A DNA stretch of 64,000 nucleotides, taken from contig NC_088177.1 in assembly GCF_028769735.1 (NCBI RefSeq), positions 20,931,599 through 20,995,598 of the forward strand. The letters run 5' to 3'. The position numbers and the translations under genes are program-made. The notes beneath the pieces are model-generated. The model was not told the origin of the DNA and searched no databases. It was given only the letters and a program-made list of their open reading frames with translations. Positions 1 through 13,670 of this stretch are shown here, one piece after another. The DNA is from Zonotrichia leucophrys gambelii. Lineage: Eukaryota > Chordata > Aves > Passeriformes > Passerellidae. Numbering within the stretch: position 1 is the stretch's first letter; each line of letters begins with the position of its first letter.

Positions 1-3000
1 AAAAGCATAGAAGGGTGAACTATATTCAAGCACCAGTCTCATAATGAAGGATAAGTACAATGCAGTGTATTCTCCCAATGCTCACAATGTGAGTCAGGAT
101 GTCCATGAGTAGGTGTTAAGTAGAGTACGATAACAATTTAGCTCTGTTCCTACCGCCTACACTACAGCAGTATTTGAATACTACAGAATTGTTAGTGGAT
201 TTTGTCTCTCTGATGTTATTCCCCCTCCTCCTCCTAAGGCAGGGAAATAACCCTTCTCACAGGTAAGTAGGTGTTAAGCCTGACAGAGAAAATGGGGTTG
301 TTTGGTGGAACGGGCGATGTGCACGCCTGGGTGCAAGCCCAGTGGTGTGGCCTGCCTGTCACTGCCAGTACCTACAGGCCTGATTACGTGACCTGCATAA
401 GGCCACACAAAGAGTTGATCCAGAAACAGAATTTTCTGAGCCAGCACTGAATTCCTCTTGCAGAACTGCTTTTCTAAATTATGTAATTCTTTCTAACAGA
501 ACTAATTCCTTTGCCTAGCTCTATGAAGAGCATACATAGGGTTTGGTCTCCATGCAATAAATAATATGGTCCTGAAAGGGTTTCCTTGATGGACATTAGG
601 AAAATTGGAGCCTTGGAAAGTCCAGGAAGGTTTCTTTTGAAGTTTTCCCCTGGAAAGACTTGTGTATATTGTCTCTGTATTCCTTAAATCATTAGACATG
701 AAACCTTTCTTTGTGAATTTTTCTAGTGAAACCTTCATATAATGAAAACAGTGAGGACATGACAGCTACTCCTATATGATAGAATATGAAATATTGCCTT
801 CTTTTTTTACTACTGCTATGACTGTTAAAATTGGTTAAATTAAGTTCTTCCCTGGGTAGTGAAATTTCATGTTTCATAAGCGTTAAAGTGGTTTAGAATC
901 CATGGACCACTACCCATTAAATTTTGATTTTCTTTCTTTTATTTTATATGTTATCAAAACAAGGAAAACTAAAAGGCTTCATTCCAAAAACATTGAAATA
1001 GGATGTCTGGACAATACCAAGAGTACCCGCCCTTCATCCTTTCTTTGTTTGCCAAAATAGACTTAACCCAAACTGATGCAGGTTGGTGAATGGTATATGG
1101 CTTGCAGGAGTTGCACCTTCTGGCAGCAAATGGTTCCAACAACAATTCAGGCAGGATTTTCCAGCAGGTTTTCTGTGTGTAAAACCTCAAGATCCGTGCA
1201 AGATGGTGGCTTTGAGAGGCTTGTACATACTCTAATCCCTTTTCAAATCAGGTTTTCAAGATGCCCTCTTTCTCTGCAGCTTCTAGATAGCTGATGGGTG
1301 ATCATAGTAGTGAAAGTTATGGTTGTCACAGCTGTGCCTTAATCAGAAGAGTGGAAGGGGCTGACATGGGGACATAAAAGTACATTCCTGAGCCAGACCA
1401 GGGGTCTGTCATTCCATGTTCTCTCTCCAAGAGCTCTCCAAGAGTAACAGTAAAAGCAGCTATTTAAGGAGACGGTGGAAACTTGGCCTTTGTCTGCAGT
1501 CCATAGCCCTTGTATTCCCTGAGCATCAAAATCCTCCAGTGGTAGCACATACCAGAAATCCTCTACTTGTTTTGTAAAGAAGTAATTTATTTTATGTGTT
1601 TTAACTCAGTCTTATATTGGTTTCATGAAGCACCCTTTTCTCATGTTACAGGACTTGGTGAAAACTGTTCTGCCTTTACCTGAGGAAATGATGTGTGCAG
1701 CCAGTGGAGATGGAGGAGGAGAGAGGAGGAAAGAGCATACAGGGGTTTCTTATAATTCCCTGATCAGAGAGTTGTGTAAAAATATGGTTTTTAGTAGATT
1801 AAGTAAACTAAAGCTCTAGCAGAAGACAAGTAACGTCATCTCAGTAGCTATGTCCTGTCCCTGAAGGCTAGCCCAGCATTTTTTAATTCCAGAATAAGGG
1901 AACCAAATTAGTGGTTCAAATGTGGTCATTCACTGCCTGCCTGAGAGCATGTGGGCCCTCTGCCAAGTATAGAAACCTTGTCTGGTACTTAGCCTAAATT
2001 TTCCTTTCTTTAGAATTATTTTTGTATATGCAAGCATAAACCCATAGACCACAGTAAGTAAGTGCTTTTCTTTCTTAATTTTCTCTGTATATTTATCTTG
2101 TCTCATCCATAGCTGTCACTGTGTCAGGTTATGTGCAGCACAAGGGCTTTTTTTAGCTTGTTCTCTATTCACTAGATTCTCCCTATCCTATGGCAATTAT
2201 AGTTGTGTTTTTACTTCACTCTGATTTCCCTGAATAGGATTTGTCTCTTGGCTGTCTCATATATGTTTTATTTCAAGAGATGTTTGGTGTCTGGTATTTC
2301 TCAGCTCTCTGACTGGTTGCTCTTAAGGTCCATGAAGATTTCTAATTCCAGAGACGCCCATATTTTTTTATAGTCTCACTGCTTGAAGTAGAGGCCAAGA
2401 GACAAAACAGAAATAAAATCAAATATACGCCTGTGAACTACCACCTCCTATTAGTGGCTTTATGCAACTGTCTTCTATTAGAGGCTTCATGCTGCTGTTA
2501 CCAGAGATGTTTCTGAATCAAAACCTTGGAATTAAAACAGTGGAGCCCCCGGGGGGAAGGGAGTTGCTCTAGTTCTGAAATCTTATGCTGAGTCCCTCTG
2601 GCTTCTCTCCCCCGGTTTCCTTTAAGGCACGTTTCGTCGAGAAATAAAACTCCTCAAAGGATGCAGTGTTAGTGCCCTCTTGTGGGGGGAAAACGGAGAC
2701 GAGGTGTGGAAAAAAACCTGTCATAAAGCATTGGGACAACGTTTAAAGCAGATCAGAATGGATTATTTTGGCAAGAGGTGAAAACGGAGAGTTGGCTCGG
2801 CTGTGCAAAAATATTTATTTCAAGGATTTATTGATGGGCACCAGAGGAGTGTCTGCCAAATGAGATTTGAATAGATTGCCTGTGTCTGGCCTGCCAGCCT
2901 CTCGGCTGAGGTGTGTGGCACGGCACAGTGGAGCACAGTCAAGGGATGCTGGCACCGGTGCCACCACAGGCAGCCTTGTCCCCTGCAGAGCGCCAGCCCC

Positions 3001-6000
3001 CACCACAGCAGGGTGGCTGCCTGAGCAAGAACTCACCTGGGTCCTTGGGCCTGGCCATGAGCATGGGCCCAGCTCAGCTCACCTGTGGCTGCAGCTCTGC
3101 AAAAGAGGCTCAGAGTCCTCTGGCACGAGCTTCTTTGGATCCCATTGTGTGTCACTGAGAGACCTTGCATTCCGTCAGCTCACATGGGTTACCTCTGGAA
3201 GGGGACTGTATATCTCTTTGTTTTATCTATGTAATCTTTGTTCATGACGTCTTATACCTACGTCTTGGTGTTCTGGCTTTTTAAGATCCCTTCTGATTAT
3301 GAAGAACAGAGTCCCTAAAGTAACAAAGAGAAGTGTGGTTCTCTCCACATTTCATCTTGGTGTATTTCCTGTTCTTTTTTCCTGCACTCATCTCTTAGTG
3401 AGTTATCTGAGATGTCTTTGGTTTCCTTCTGCATTTAACAGTTCTGGTTTTAGCTGTTTGAAGAAAATGCCCACAAATGCTGATCAATTCTTGATACAGG
3501 AAATTGTCTGTGGTAGTATGTGGAAAAGAAACAGTTGTATCTCTCTGAGGTAACAGGCTATTATATTCCACTTTCTTTAAGCAAAGAAACCTGTAAGCCA
3601 GCAGAATCCAGTATTAAAAGATATTGATGAAATAGACAGAAGCTTATTAAATCAACATTAGGTAGAAAACAAGTCATAAGCTTACATCTAAAGCCTTGTC
3701 CCCAGGCTTGACAATTATAAGATTTCACTGGAAACTCTTTTCTGGATTCAAGGTTTCTTGAAGATTTCAAACCCCTGGCTTAGTTCATTTACAGGTGAGA
3801 AGTGTACTTCTTTAGGTGGGTCCTAGGCTCCACATTTCAAGTTCAGTTAACTGAGTGGGGCTGTATTTTCAAGCAGAGTCCTCAAACCTACTACAGGCTT
3901 GGCTAGATCTCAAGGTTACTTGTGATTATTCATAAGCAATAGCTGTCCTGTATGACCAATCACCAGGGCAGTGGTAAGGAAATCAGCATCGTAGTTCTAA
4001 ATCAGCTTTGAGTTGTATCTGACACTATTTGAAGTAGAAGCTTGGGGAAAGTAATATCTGCCATTCAAGTAAATAGAGGATGCCATTTCTTCAACAGAAA
4101 GATAGAAAGAAGTCTTCTTGTAGGTGGCATGGAAAGTGATGTGTGACATTTCAAAAACTGCTTGCTACTTTTTTCTTAACCCTGCATTAGAGACATTGTG
4201 TGTTTAAGATGGGAACCTTCACCAGGCACTCAAAGACTCCCACTGTGGAAGGAGATGGGAAGAAGGAAACAGGAAAACTATTGTGCTGCTGTCAAATCTT
4301 CTAACCTCATCTTCTGATATTGAAGGGACTGTTTTCTCCCCAGTCCTTTTTTTTTTTTTTTACTTTCAGTAGCACTTATCCTGCAGTAAGGATAGAGGAG
4401 TAAATCAGGCCTACCCTTTCTGCTCTTTTCTATGGGATGGGTTCTGGCACAAACTTCCTGCCAAGGCTGGTCACCTTTTGCCATCCAGTTTGTTCCAGCC
4501 ATCTGCATCTCATTATCTATTATATACAGTCCTCCTTCAAAGCATTTCACTACAAATGTCAATGTCTTGTAGCGTCCTTATCTGCAGAATGATATGTGTC
4601 AAATCTGCCTTATCACAATCTGCCACCAGGGTTTTTACAAGTGTAATTTTCATTATAGTTGACAAGAGTGATATATACAAATCTACCAGATAGCAAGCAC
4701 AAAACCCCCTGTTTTAAATAATGAGATTTGTGGAAATACCCTCTGTATACCACAGCAAAACTAACATAAGATAGAAACAACAATACCTGTTAAAAGTTAA
4801 ATATGCTATGCCAAAATGAAGACTATTAAGGCTGCTTTACAAACCTATACTTAGGTCTGTCTGTGGCCCTTCTATAATTTCAGGTTTAGATAATTAGATG
4901 GATAAGCCAAGAGCCATAGCAGACAGTAGTAGCAGGTGTATTGTGTTACTTGAGATGTTACAGGATGAAACATGAAAAAAACAATTGAAGGAACTCAGGA
5001 AAGGACTTAGTGAAAATTTGAACCAAAAAATAAAATTCTGTACAGCACCCCAAAGGAAGTGAGCTTGATTCAGCTTGTCACCAAACACTCACTCAGAGTC
5101 AACATGCCATACACTACTCTGGCCACAGAAATGCTTTTACTGGCAAAGAAAGAAAATACATGTAACAAGGCACAACTTATATTATTCATATCCATTAAAG
5201 ACAGTGAAACTATTGCATTAGCTGCTGACTAAAAGCTTCCCAATTTGTAATTGGCTTAGACTGAAACAACACAAATGGTGTCAGTCTGTGCCATGTATGT
5301 AGGAGTGCTTCAAGGCAGACTGAGTTTACAGGATATGAGGCAGTAAGCAGTTAGGTATCAGAAAACAGAATTAGGACAGGAGCTCTAATCTGTTATAAAT
5401 ATAAATTGTTTGGCTCTTTTCCAAAGTTTTTAGACATGAATTTGCTTTCTGGGTTCAGTTCTCACAAACTTCCTGTTTCTCTCAGGCAAGTTTCAGAGCC
5501 AAATGCTGATCTTCATTTATTCCCTTGCAAATTCCTATTTCTTCATCTGTAAAAATGAAGAACTTTTCTCACACCTTGCATTTTGCCTGTTTGTCACAGA
5601 AACAGATGAATACCATGCACCTGTCAGTGAAATCTTAGCTGGTGACTCCATTTGCTAACACAATACAATAGTGTGATCAGTACTCACAGCAGATTTGAGC
5701 CAGTTCAAGCTGTGGTCCCAAATTCCAACACTGTGACAGCAAAAGAGCCATGTAGTACGGGCACATGTGCAGTCATTCAGAAATGAGATTGACCAGAAGG
5801 ATTTACCCACACAAAGGTTCAGGAGTTTTAACTCTGAAAGTGATCAACCAGTAAAATAAATTTTCGAAAGAAGTGGTGGGATTTCTCTATTTCTTGATAT
5901 TTTGAAATATGTTTGCAGTTACATTTCTGGATGTATGTTAACCAAACAAAAATTTGTTTACCATGCAGAGACAGCCTGGATAAATTCTACATTTCATCCA

Positions 6001-8604
6001 TTTAAAGAAATCAAATTAATTCAGTTCATGTGGTAAACCTTTCAAGTAATGCAGGTCTAAACAGGAGAGACAAAACATAATGGAGACTCAGAATGAAGAA
6101 CATATGAGGAACATTCATACATGAACCTGCAAAAGACCACGAAAATTAGCTTCAGACTAATAGCAACTTAGTGTCAGTATTTCCAAAAGACACAAGTTTA
6201 ATAATAAAAGCAAAGAGAGACCAGATTTGTGCAAAGTATGCAATCTCCTCCTCAGAATCTGTGTGCTCCTAACTCTTCTTAAATATGTAACAAAGTGCAT
6301 TTGCAAAGACTCCTTTCATTTACAGTTAAGTCTATAAAGAATTTATAGATTAAAATGTATGTTTTTCTGAAAGCAAATAACCTGAATTCAACAACATGCC
6401 TGAGTAGATTATAAACCTATTCTTTTTTTTTTTCAATGTTGAATCTTTCACTGAAGAAAACACCCTAGAAGTACTATCTAAAACATCTTTACTGTTCAGC
6501 TATATTTATTAGGGGGATGAACATATATGAGTAAATTTTTGAATAATGTACCTGAAACAGATATTTTAATCTTGAAAGTCCTGCTAACTGAGAGGAAAGG
6601 TGACTACGTTTCAGTATCAAAACTGGGACACTTTTGCATTGACGTATTTTAGGATTATGAAATGTTTCTGTGAAAGAGAGAGATTCTTCTTGTAAAAAAT
6701 TAGTATGTTGTTACGCACTGGAAAGCCTTAGATGTGGCAGTGATGTATATCTCTTTTTCTAAATAAGTATTTCCAATCGTATCATATGATTTGCAGTTTT
6801 CTCCCAGCATTGAAATCCCTATTAACATTTACTCTCTGAAAAGAAACAACTTAATGAGGACTAGGCATATCTGCTTTTTCTCTTGCTTCCAAATACTAAT
6901 AATCTCCCTAGAAACCCAGTGCACAAGTTGGTTTAAACTGTGATAAAGACAGAATACTGTATCTTAGGGAAATATGATGTAGCCCCTACTTTGAAAAACT
7001 TGATGTGAGAAGATGAGGCGTAAAACATTCTCCTGCAGTGAGAGAACATCATAAAGAGTCTGGGCTTGCAGGAACATAAGAGTTCAGATCATATGGGCGT
7101 TTTACTAGAGAACTCACATACGCTGAATTGCCCCATAGTTGGTACAAGTAAGAATGGTGCTATTAATTTGGCCAGCATGATCTCAGTTTGAAAGATAGCA
7201 GAATCTGGTATGTAAAATAGCTTTTCTTTCTGTGAAAATCAGAAGGAGATATAGAGAGAAATGGGTTATTACATATTAGTGCATTCCAGAGTTCTTTGTT
7301 TAAAGTAATTTTCCCTGTGTTGTTTCTGTGAAACTATAATCAGTTGGCTGGTTTTGTCAAGATCTTGATTTGTGAACAGAAAGTAATAAAATGTTCTCTT
7401 TTGAAATAATTCAAGTTTGAAAAATTCAAAGTGAATAATTTCTTCTCAAACAGTAATGCCTGTGCTCTGTTTATGAATGGCTCTATGCCCAGATGATTGT
7501 GCTCATTTGTGGCATTTCTTATTGTAGTTAGGCAGGGAAAGATTCTTCATGCAAGGACCTCGTGAGTAGCAGAAAATGATAAAGCTTTGAGGAAGCTTTT
7601 TCCAGTACTTTCCAGAAGGTGCTTGAGAGAAGCTGAGATGAAAAGTTAGAAAATAGTAGAACATTTCTCTCTTTCTGAAGTGAGAGTTGAAGGATTCCTG
7701 AGAGCTGTTGGGATGAAAGCAGGTTCTAGGTAGCTGGAATTAGGGACTGGGATACACAGCTAATGGGCGAGTGCTAGGATGAGAGCTTGATTTCCCTTCT
7801 TTTCCATAGCACTTGCTTTTAGGAAATGGACTCTTCAAGGACCAACTGCTGTGTCTCACAGTCCCCTTGGACGTGGATGGTTTTCAGGAGTGGGCATAAC
7901 TTTGTAGGTCTTGGTTTGGAAGCAATAGAATAAGGAAGTTCTGCTCCGTGAGCAATCTATGGTGCTGAACACAGAGCTGAACATGAAATACTTAACAAGT
8001 AGTGCATGAAGGAACCATCAACTACATCAGGCCAAGAGAGCTGGTTTGTGCATGTTCTAAGCTTTGTATCAAGTCTTGTTCTGGATGCTTTGATAGTGAT
8101 AGTTAAGGAGATACAAGTGCAATTTCTAAAATGTCATGAGTCTGAAATTGGTAACTTGACAAAAAAATTGACAAAAAATTGAAGGATAATGCTTTCTGAG
8201 GGAGAAACAGTACTGGCTCCTCGCTAAAACCAGATCTGCAGAATAAATTATCTCTACTAGGATGTCCTAGAGGCCATTGAATTTCAGCACAAATTTCTTT
8301 GAGGCTCAATTATACTGAACTGAATTCTGGAATAGTAAAAAATATACAGAAAAAACACCGCAAAATATCTTTTGTGAGTTACTTGTCACAGTACTTCATG
8401 GCTGTGTATTGTATTTCTTGCAGACTGCTGTTATGTAGGAGGATTTCAGATAGCTGTGAAGTACCATTCTGCCATGAGGTCACAGCAATCAAAAATACCT
8501 ATTTCTGCAGTGTTTCAGAATTGTTTGGTCATGTTGTTTTTTCCTCCCTGCAGATAGAAGAAGATGCTGTAAGAAAAAAGGAATCAGAAGAACAGTTGGT
8601 ACTG
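1..8604. other. Intergenic DNA, no gene recognised
   Basis: This is AT-rich sequence downstream of ICOS. The open frames are short, with no recognisable domain or splice-linked pattern on either strand. A somewhat GC-richer patch lies at about 2.9-3.2 kb; its 126-codon plus-strand frame has no recognisable motif. A T-tract lies near 4347-4361 and a short perfect palindrome of C and G near 2548-2557. I see nothing else that can be supported. Confidence 0.6.
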
Positions 8605-9001
8605 ACAGGCTTAAAAAGTTGGGGCTGTTCAGCTTGGAAAAGAGAAGGTTGTGTAGAAACCTCATAAGAACTTTCCAGTGTCTGAAGGGGGCCTGCAGGG
8701 AAGCTGGAGAGGGACTCTTCAGGAACTGTAGTGACAGAACAAGGAATAATGGGTACAAACTGAAAGAGGGGAAATTAGGTTAGATATGCAGAAGAAATGC
8801 TTTATTGTGGGGGCAGTGAGGCACTGGCACAGGTTGCCCAGAGAAACTGTGGATGCCCATCCTTGGATGCGCTCAAGGCCAAGTTGGATGGGGCTCTGAG
8901 CATCCTGGTCTAGTGGGAGGTGTCCCTGCCAATGGCAGTGTCATTGGAACTAAATGATCTACAAGGTCCCTTCCAACTCAAATCATTCTTTGATTCTATG
9001 A
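8605..9001 (+). mobile_element. CR1 LINE 3' fragment
   Basis: This is a 5'-truncated CR1 retrotransposon tail. Broken frames resemble the C-terminal end of CR1 ORF2 (a stretch reading like 'LGLFSLEKRR' near 8620-8650). They are followed by the typical avian CR1 3' region: 'caggttgcccagagaa', then 'aaggtcccttccaac', ending in 'gattctatga'. Frameshifts show it is inactive. The 5' boundary is approximate. Confidence 0.85.
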
Positions 9002-12000
9002 CCCAAGAGAAATAGAAGGAAACAAAATGTAACAGCAGAGTGTGAGGGGATATGGGCATCATGGCAAGGAGGTTAGTGCAGAAAAATGTGGGTATTGTGT
9101 CATGCAAATAGATCTGTCAGGGAAGTACCTTATACCAAATTAACATAGCAAGAAAGTAATGAGGAAAAACTCCCCAGACAGTCCTGCTAATAAGTCTTAT
9201 CTTTGATCTTAAAGAGCTTAAAGCAGTTTACTTTCCATGCCTGTGTAAGCCATTTGTACTAATAAATCAGAAGTGCATGCTCCACATCCTGTACCTTCAG
9301 ATCTGCCTCAATAGCCACAAGCTGTGGAATGCCAAAAGACATGCCTCTATCTTAAAGAAGAAAAAAAGCCCTGAAGGTCCTTTTGATCTAAATTGAATCT
9401 CATTCAAATCTATACAAACCTTTATGTCTGTGACACATAATACATGCCTCATGGCCTCGTTCATTGCATTCAGAACGATGTCCTGTGGTTTCCTTGTCAT
9501 TTTTTGCAATCAAGTCACATGAAATAATTGCTGCCTACCTTGTTCTGATAATCTCGATACCACATTTTCCTGTTGCACAAACATCTTTTTCAGGGTGATT
9601 TCATCTTAAAGTCTGAATCTGGCAGAAAGAAAACAGAATGTGAGGGGTTTTTGAACATTCTACTACACCACACTGAGAGTTTTTCAAGTGCCACATCCTA
9701 AACTTAAGTGTTGAGATCAAAGTGAGGTAAAGAAATGATATAAGGAACTGGACCATGTCTTCTTACAGCTCTGACACCATCAGTAACCCACTACCCAAAG
9801 ATGTGGGTTACTTCAGTTTTAATTAGAGTAATAAATTTATTATCCTTATGCTCCCACTTGAGAAAATTTCTAGCAGCTCCAAAATGGGTATCTTGGACCC
9901 AGACTCCCAGCCTCTGTGTTAATTTTCAATCTGTTCTTCTGCTTGCATGGGAAGAGGGCTGGTGGCTGCCACACTTGTGCTTTATGGCTGTGGGCAACAC
10001 AAAAGTGACTGGCTCAAATCCTTTGGTTCGAGAACTGCAAGTCGTTCTGGGGCACAGCTGGCAGAGGCAGCAAGGCCACAGTCAGAGGCACTTGCCTGCT
10101 GTCAGTTTGTCTGTTCCCAGTACCAAAAGGTCACCCAGCCCTGGGTGCACTATTTTTTGCTTCTCACCATTAAAAAAATGTGACCATTGGCTGCAGCTAA
10201 AAGCCAACATCCACCAGCTGACCATGATAGGGACAGGATGTGTTAAAACAGAAGCATCCCCATCATACAACTATTCTGCTAAGTTTCAGCAGTTTACTTC
10301 TGCAGGTAGCATTGATGTCACTGAAATAGTGACTCAGTTACTGTGATTCTTGAGTTACCTGAGCTGAAACTGGCAATGTGTACACCAGTAAAGCCTGTTT
10401 CAAATTTGGTTTGCAGTGATCTGAGCACATCCCCCCTCCCCCACTCTAAAACTAGATTGAAACTGTCACCTGATAAAATCAAATTATGAGCCTTCCTGAG
10501 AAGAGAGCTTAGACCAAGACTTCCCCAGCTCTCACTTCATATAAAGACTTAAATAAATAAATAAATCCATATTAATCCAAGGCAGCACACCCACTACAGC
10601 AGCTTTTCCCCTGTTCCAGCATCCTGGGTTGAAAGCAAGATCTAGATCCTGTCCCTAAACCTTTCACTCATTTTGAGGCAGGAGCTGTCTGCTGTCAATA
10701 AGCAAAACATCTTTCTAGAACCTGGGGGAATGGGATGAGCTGTGTCTTACATCATCTTCCTCCCTGGTGTGTCATATTGAGGGGAAGGCACAATCCTGCT
10801 CCCTAGGCAAGAGCACACCTGCAGCTGTGTGTGGTTTGCAGTGGGATGGACTCCAGTGAGGTCAAGCTGTGGTGCTGCTGGGAGCTGGGTGCTGGGTGGT
10901 GTGGGAGCCTGGCCAGCAACTCACCTCACTCTTCCTTTGGTCATTTTGGAGCTGAAGTTTATGTGTCCTAAACAGCACAGATTTCCCTCAGTGACCTAAA
11001 CTCCAAGTGCACATGCGGGAGAAGAAACTAATTGCCATTGAAAATAGCAACGGAGAGACACACATAGAGCCCAACTAAATCTGTGACAGCTGTGAGTAGG
11101 AGCACATTCTAGATCCAGACTGCTCTTAAGCACCCAGCTACACTCCTTCAGCTAGGAGCCCTGAAACCAGCCTGTAATCATTGCCAGTGACACTCATCAT
11201 CAGGACTAGACATCCTTTGTCACTGTTGTGGGCCCCATTTTCTGCCGCTGCCTTAGAGCTACTAGGTCTTAAACATCCTTTAAAAAGTCCTTTCCAAAGG
11301 AAATGAAAATAAAAGGAAGGGAAAAAGGGAAAGCAAATAAGAAGGGAAGGGCCTTCCTTTACCAAAGGAGGCTATATGAATGTGCTGGAAATAAAAAGTA
11401 CCCTGAAAAAGATTATTAACAGATGTAGGCCAGTGACATTTTCAAAGCAGATGGAATTATTAGACTGCTTGAGAACAAGGTGCCAAGTAAAAGATTACCA
11501 GGGGGGACTGTTGTCTCCTTTTGCTTTTAAGAATGAAAAATAGCCAACTAGAGACATGGTCATGGTTTACATAGATGAAACTGCTACAGCTGTAAAAGAA
11601 GTAGAGAAAACAGAGAAGAGAGAACCTGAGGAGGGGTAGACCATTGTGAGACAGGTTAATTTTACCTCGTTGGTGTTGTGTTGTTGCAATAGTAGATAGG
11701 GAGTGAAGCTTGCAAGCAATTAGCAAGAGAATTAGCTGAGGTGAGATGCTAACTTCAGCAGCTGGGTGGAAGTCTCAGAGGTGTGTGATGCTTGGGCAGA
11801 GATGCTTTCAGAAGACAATATAAGTAATGTGAGCTTTTACTATATTCTGTGCGGCAACGCCTGTGCTGGAGTTTGCCTGTAAATTGTGAGCTCAGGTTTT
11901 ACAATCCCATCAGTTGCATTCTTGAAATTTTCACATTCTTGAAAAGAGGATTTAATGGAAATAAACTATCCCTACAGCTGAAACAACACCTCAGAAGAAA

Positions 12001-13170
12001 TTGCTTTTTAGATCTCCTGAGGGAGGCAAAAAATGGGCATAATTTATGCTGCTCTGCTGTTATTCATTCCTTCAGGAATTATTGTTCCACATGAGCAAAG
12101 GTAGGACAAGTAGGCTAAGTTGCCTGAGGTACTGTTGAGCAGTGAACAGATGGTTGGAAAAAAGATGTATAACCGTGCTCAATTTTTTTATCCAGGGCTG
12201 GTAAACTAGCCCTTATTTAAAGTAATTTTGCTGAGGGGCTGCTCATGAATTCCTCTTCACCACAGAGATTCGAAAAACATCCCTCTGGTGCATATACATG
12301 GACATTGTAGGGATGTGGCCTGTGGGAGACTTTCTATACCTGGGTTGTGCTGCTTACCTCTACATGGAAAGAAGTGCATGCATTAAGTTCCTGTGAGTTA
12401 TGTGACACCAATAAGGGCAAATAAGGCCATTGTAATATTCCTTCTTGATAAAGTAATGATCAAACTAAACCCTAGGTTGTCAGAAAGCCTTTGGATTTTG
12501 AATAATAATAGTTATTCATGTGGTAAAAGTTGTGAAAACCCTTCCATGTGCCAGAACTATTGCACAACATGTCTGTCAGTGGGTTCCTGATTCACTGTGA
12601 TGAGGGTGAAACGTGTGGGACACACATCTGACATCCTGTCTCACAGAATTGTACCCTTTCTGAGAAAGAGCTAAGCCTTGTGCCCTTTCTGAAACTGCTA
12701 AGCCTTGTGTAATGGTAGGATGCTGAGTAAGGTGGATTCCATCCTCTCAGGGAAGCATTTGTGTCTGATACATTAAAACAAAAAAAAAACGCTAAAAGAA
12801 AAATAAAAATTTACTTCCCATTATACATACATGTCCTCCTAAACTGTTTGGAAGTGGGGTCAAGACCTGGAAGACCTGGGACCCCCCATTTGTGAGGAAG
12901 AAGTAGGTAAGAAAAAAGATGAGAAACTTCACATTGGTATTAGAGACTTATGTTAAATGTGGTTGTCATTCACTGTGGTTTTGAAGTCAAAGTCTGAGCT
13001 AGAGTTGTGTAAAAGCACATGCAGTGATTGTTTCCCCCAAAAAAGACTATCACTAGAGACCAGAGGCCACAGTAGTTGAGCTTTCTTTAAAAAAGCCACA
13101 GGCTCCCTGTCAATTTCTAACATTCAGTAATGGTCCAGGCAGTGTGCTTCAGACATGCAGAGAAACAAAG
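9002..13170. other. Intergenic DNA, no gene recognised
   Basis: No supportable gene. The longest open frame in the window lies here (9801-10346, plus strand, 181 codons), but its translation has no recognisable domain, signal peptide or membrane pattern, and chance is the simplest explanation. A short TAAA run lies near 10549-10565. An imperfect tandem duplication at 12651-12706 is listed separately. Confidence 0.55.
12651..12706. repeat. Imperfect two-copy tandem repeat (~28 bp)
   Basis: Two adjacent units, 12651-12679 and 12680-12706, share 'ccctttctga' followed a few bases later by 'ctaagcctt'. They differ by small substitutions and a two-base length change. This is a local duplication with no evident function. 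Confidence 0.7.
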
Positions 13171-13670
13171 AAATCACAGAATCACAGAATAAACTAGGTT
13201 AGAAAAGACCTTTGAGATCATGGAGTCCAACCTGTGACCCATCATTACTTTATCAGCTAAACACTGAGTGCCTCATCAAGTCTCTTTTTAAACACCTCCA
13301 GGGACAGTGACACAACCACCTCCCTGGGCAGCCCATTCCAGTGCCAAACCACTCTTTCTGTGAAGAAATTTTTCTGTATCTAACCTAAACTTCCCCTTGC
13401 ACAGCTTGACACTGTGCCCTCTCATCCTGTTGCTGGTCACCTGGGAGGAGAGACCAACCCCCTCCTGGCTACAACCACAGAGAGTAATAAGGTCCTCCCT
13501 CCTCTTCTCCAGGCTAAACACCCCCAGCTCCCTCACCCATTCTTCATGGGGTTTGTGTTCTGGACCCTTCACCAGCCTTGTTGCCCTCTTCTGCATGCAT
13601 TCAAGCGTCTCAACATCCTTCCTATACTGAGGGGCCCAGAACTGGACTCAGTACTCAAATATTATATGCC
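13171..13670 (-). mobile_element. CR1 LINE 3' fragment (ORF2 tail)
   Basis: This CR1 element is inserted in reverse. On the minus strand a ~100-codon frame (13596-13288) carries the C-terminal CR1 ORF2 pattern, including 'RATRLVKG', 'ELGVFSLEKRREDLI' and a following '[13 protein letters not shown]'-like segment. It is followed by the 3' UTR and a terminal 'attctgtgattctgtgatt' repeat (plus-strand 'aatcacagaatcacagaat' at about 13174-13192). It is 5' truncated and decayed. Confidence 0.9.

Noticed and set aside
2867..3247. 126-codon plus-strand open frame in a GC-richer patch
   Set aside because: Composition-driven, with no motif. A second overlapping frame is equally open.
9801..10346. 181-codon plus-strand open frame, the longest in the window
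   Set aside because: No signal peptide, membrane segment, domain or homologous motif is recognisable, and no flanking splice or promoter signals are compelling. It is best explained by chance.
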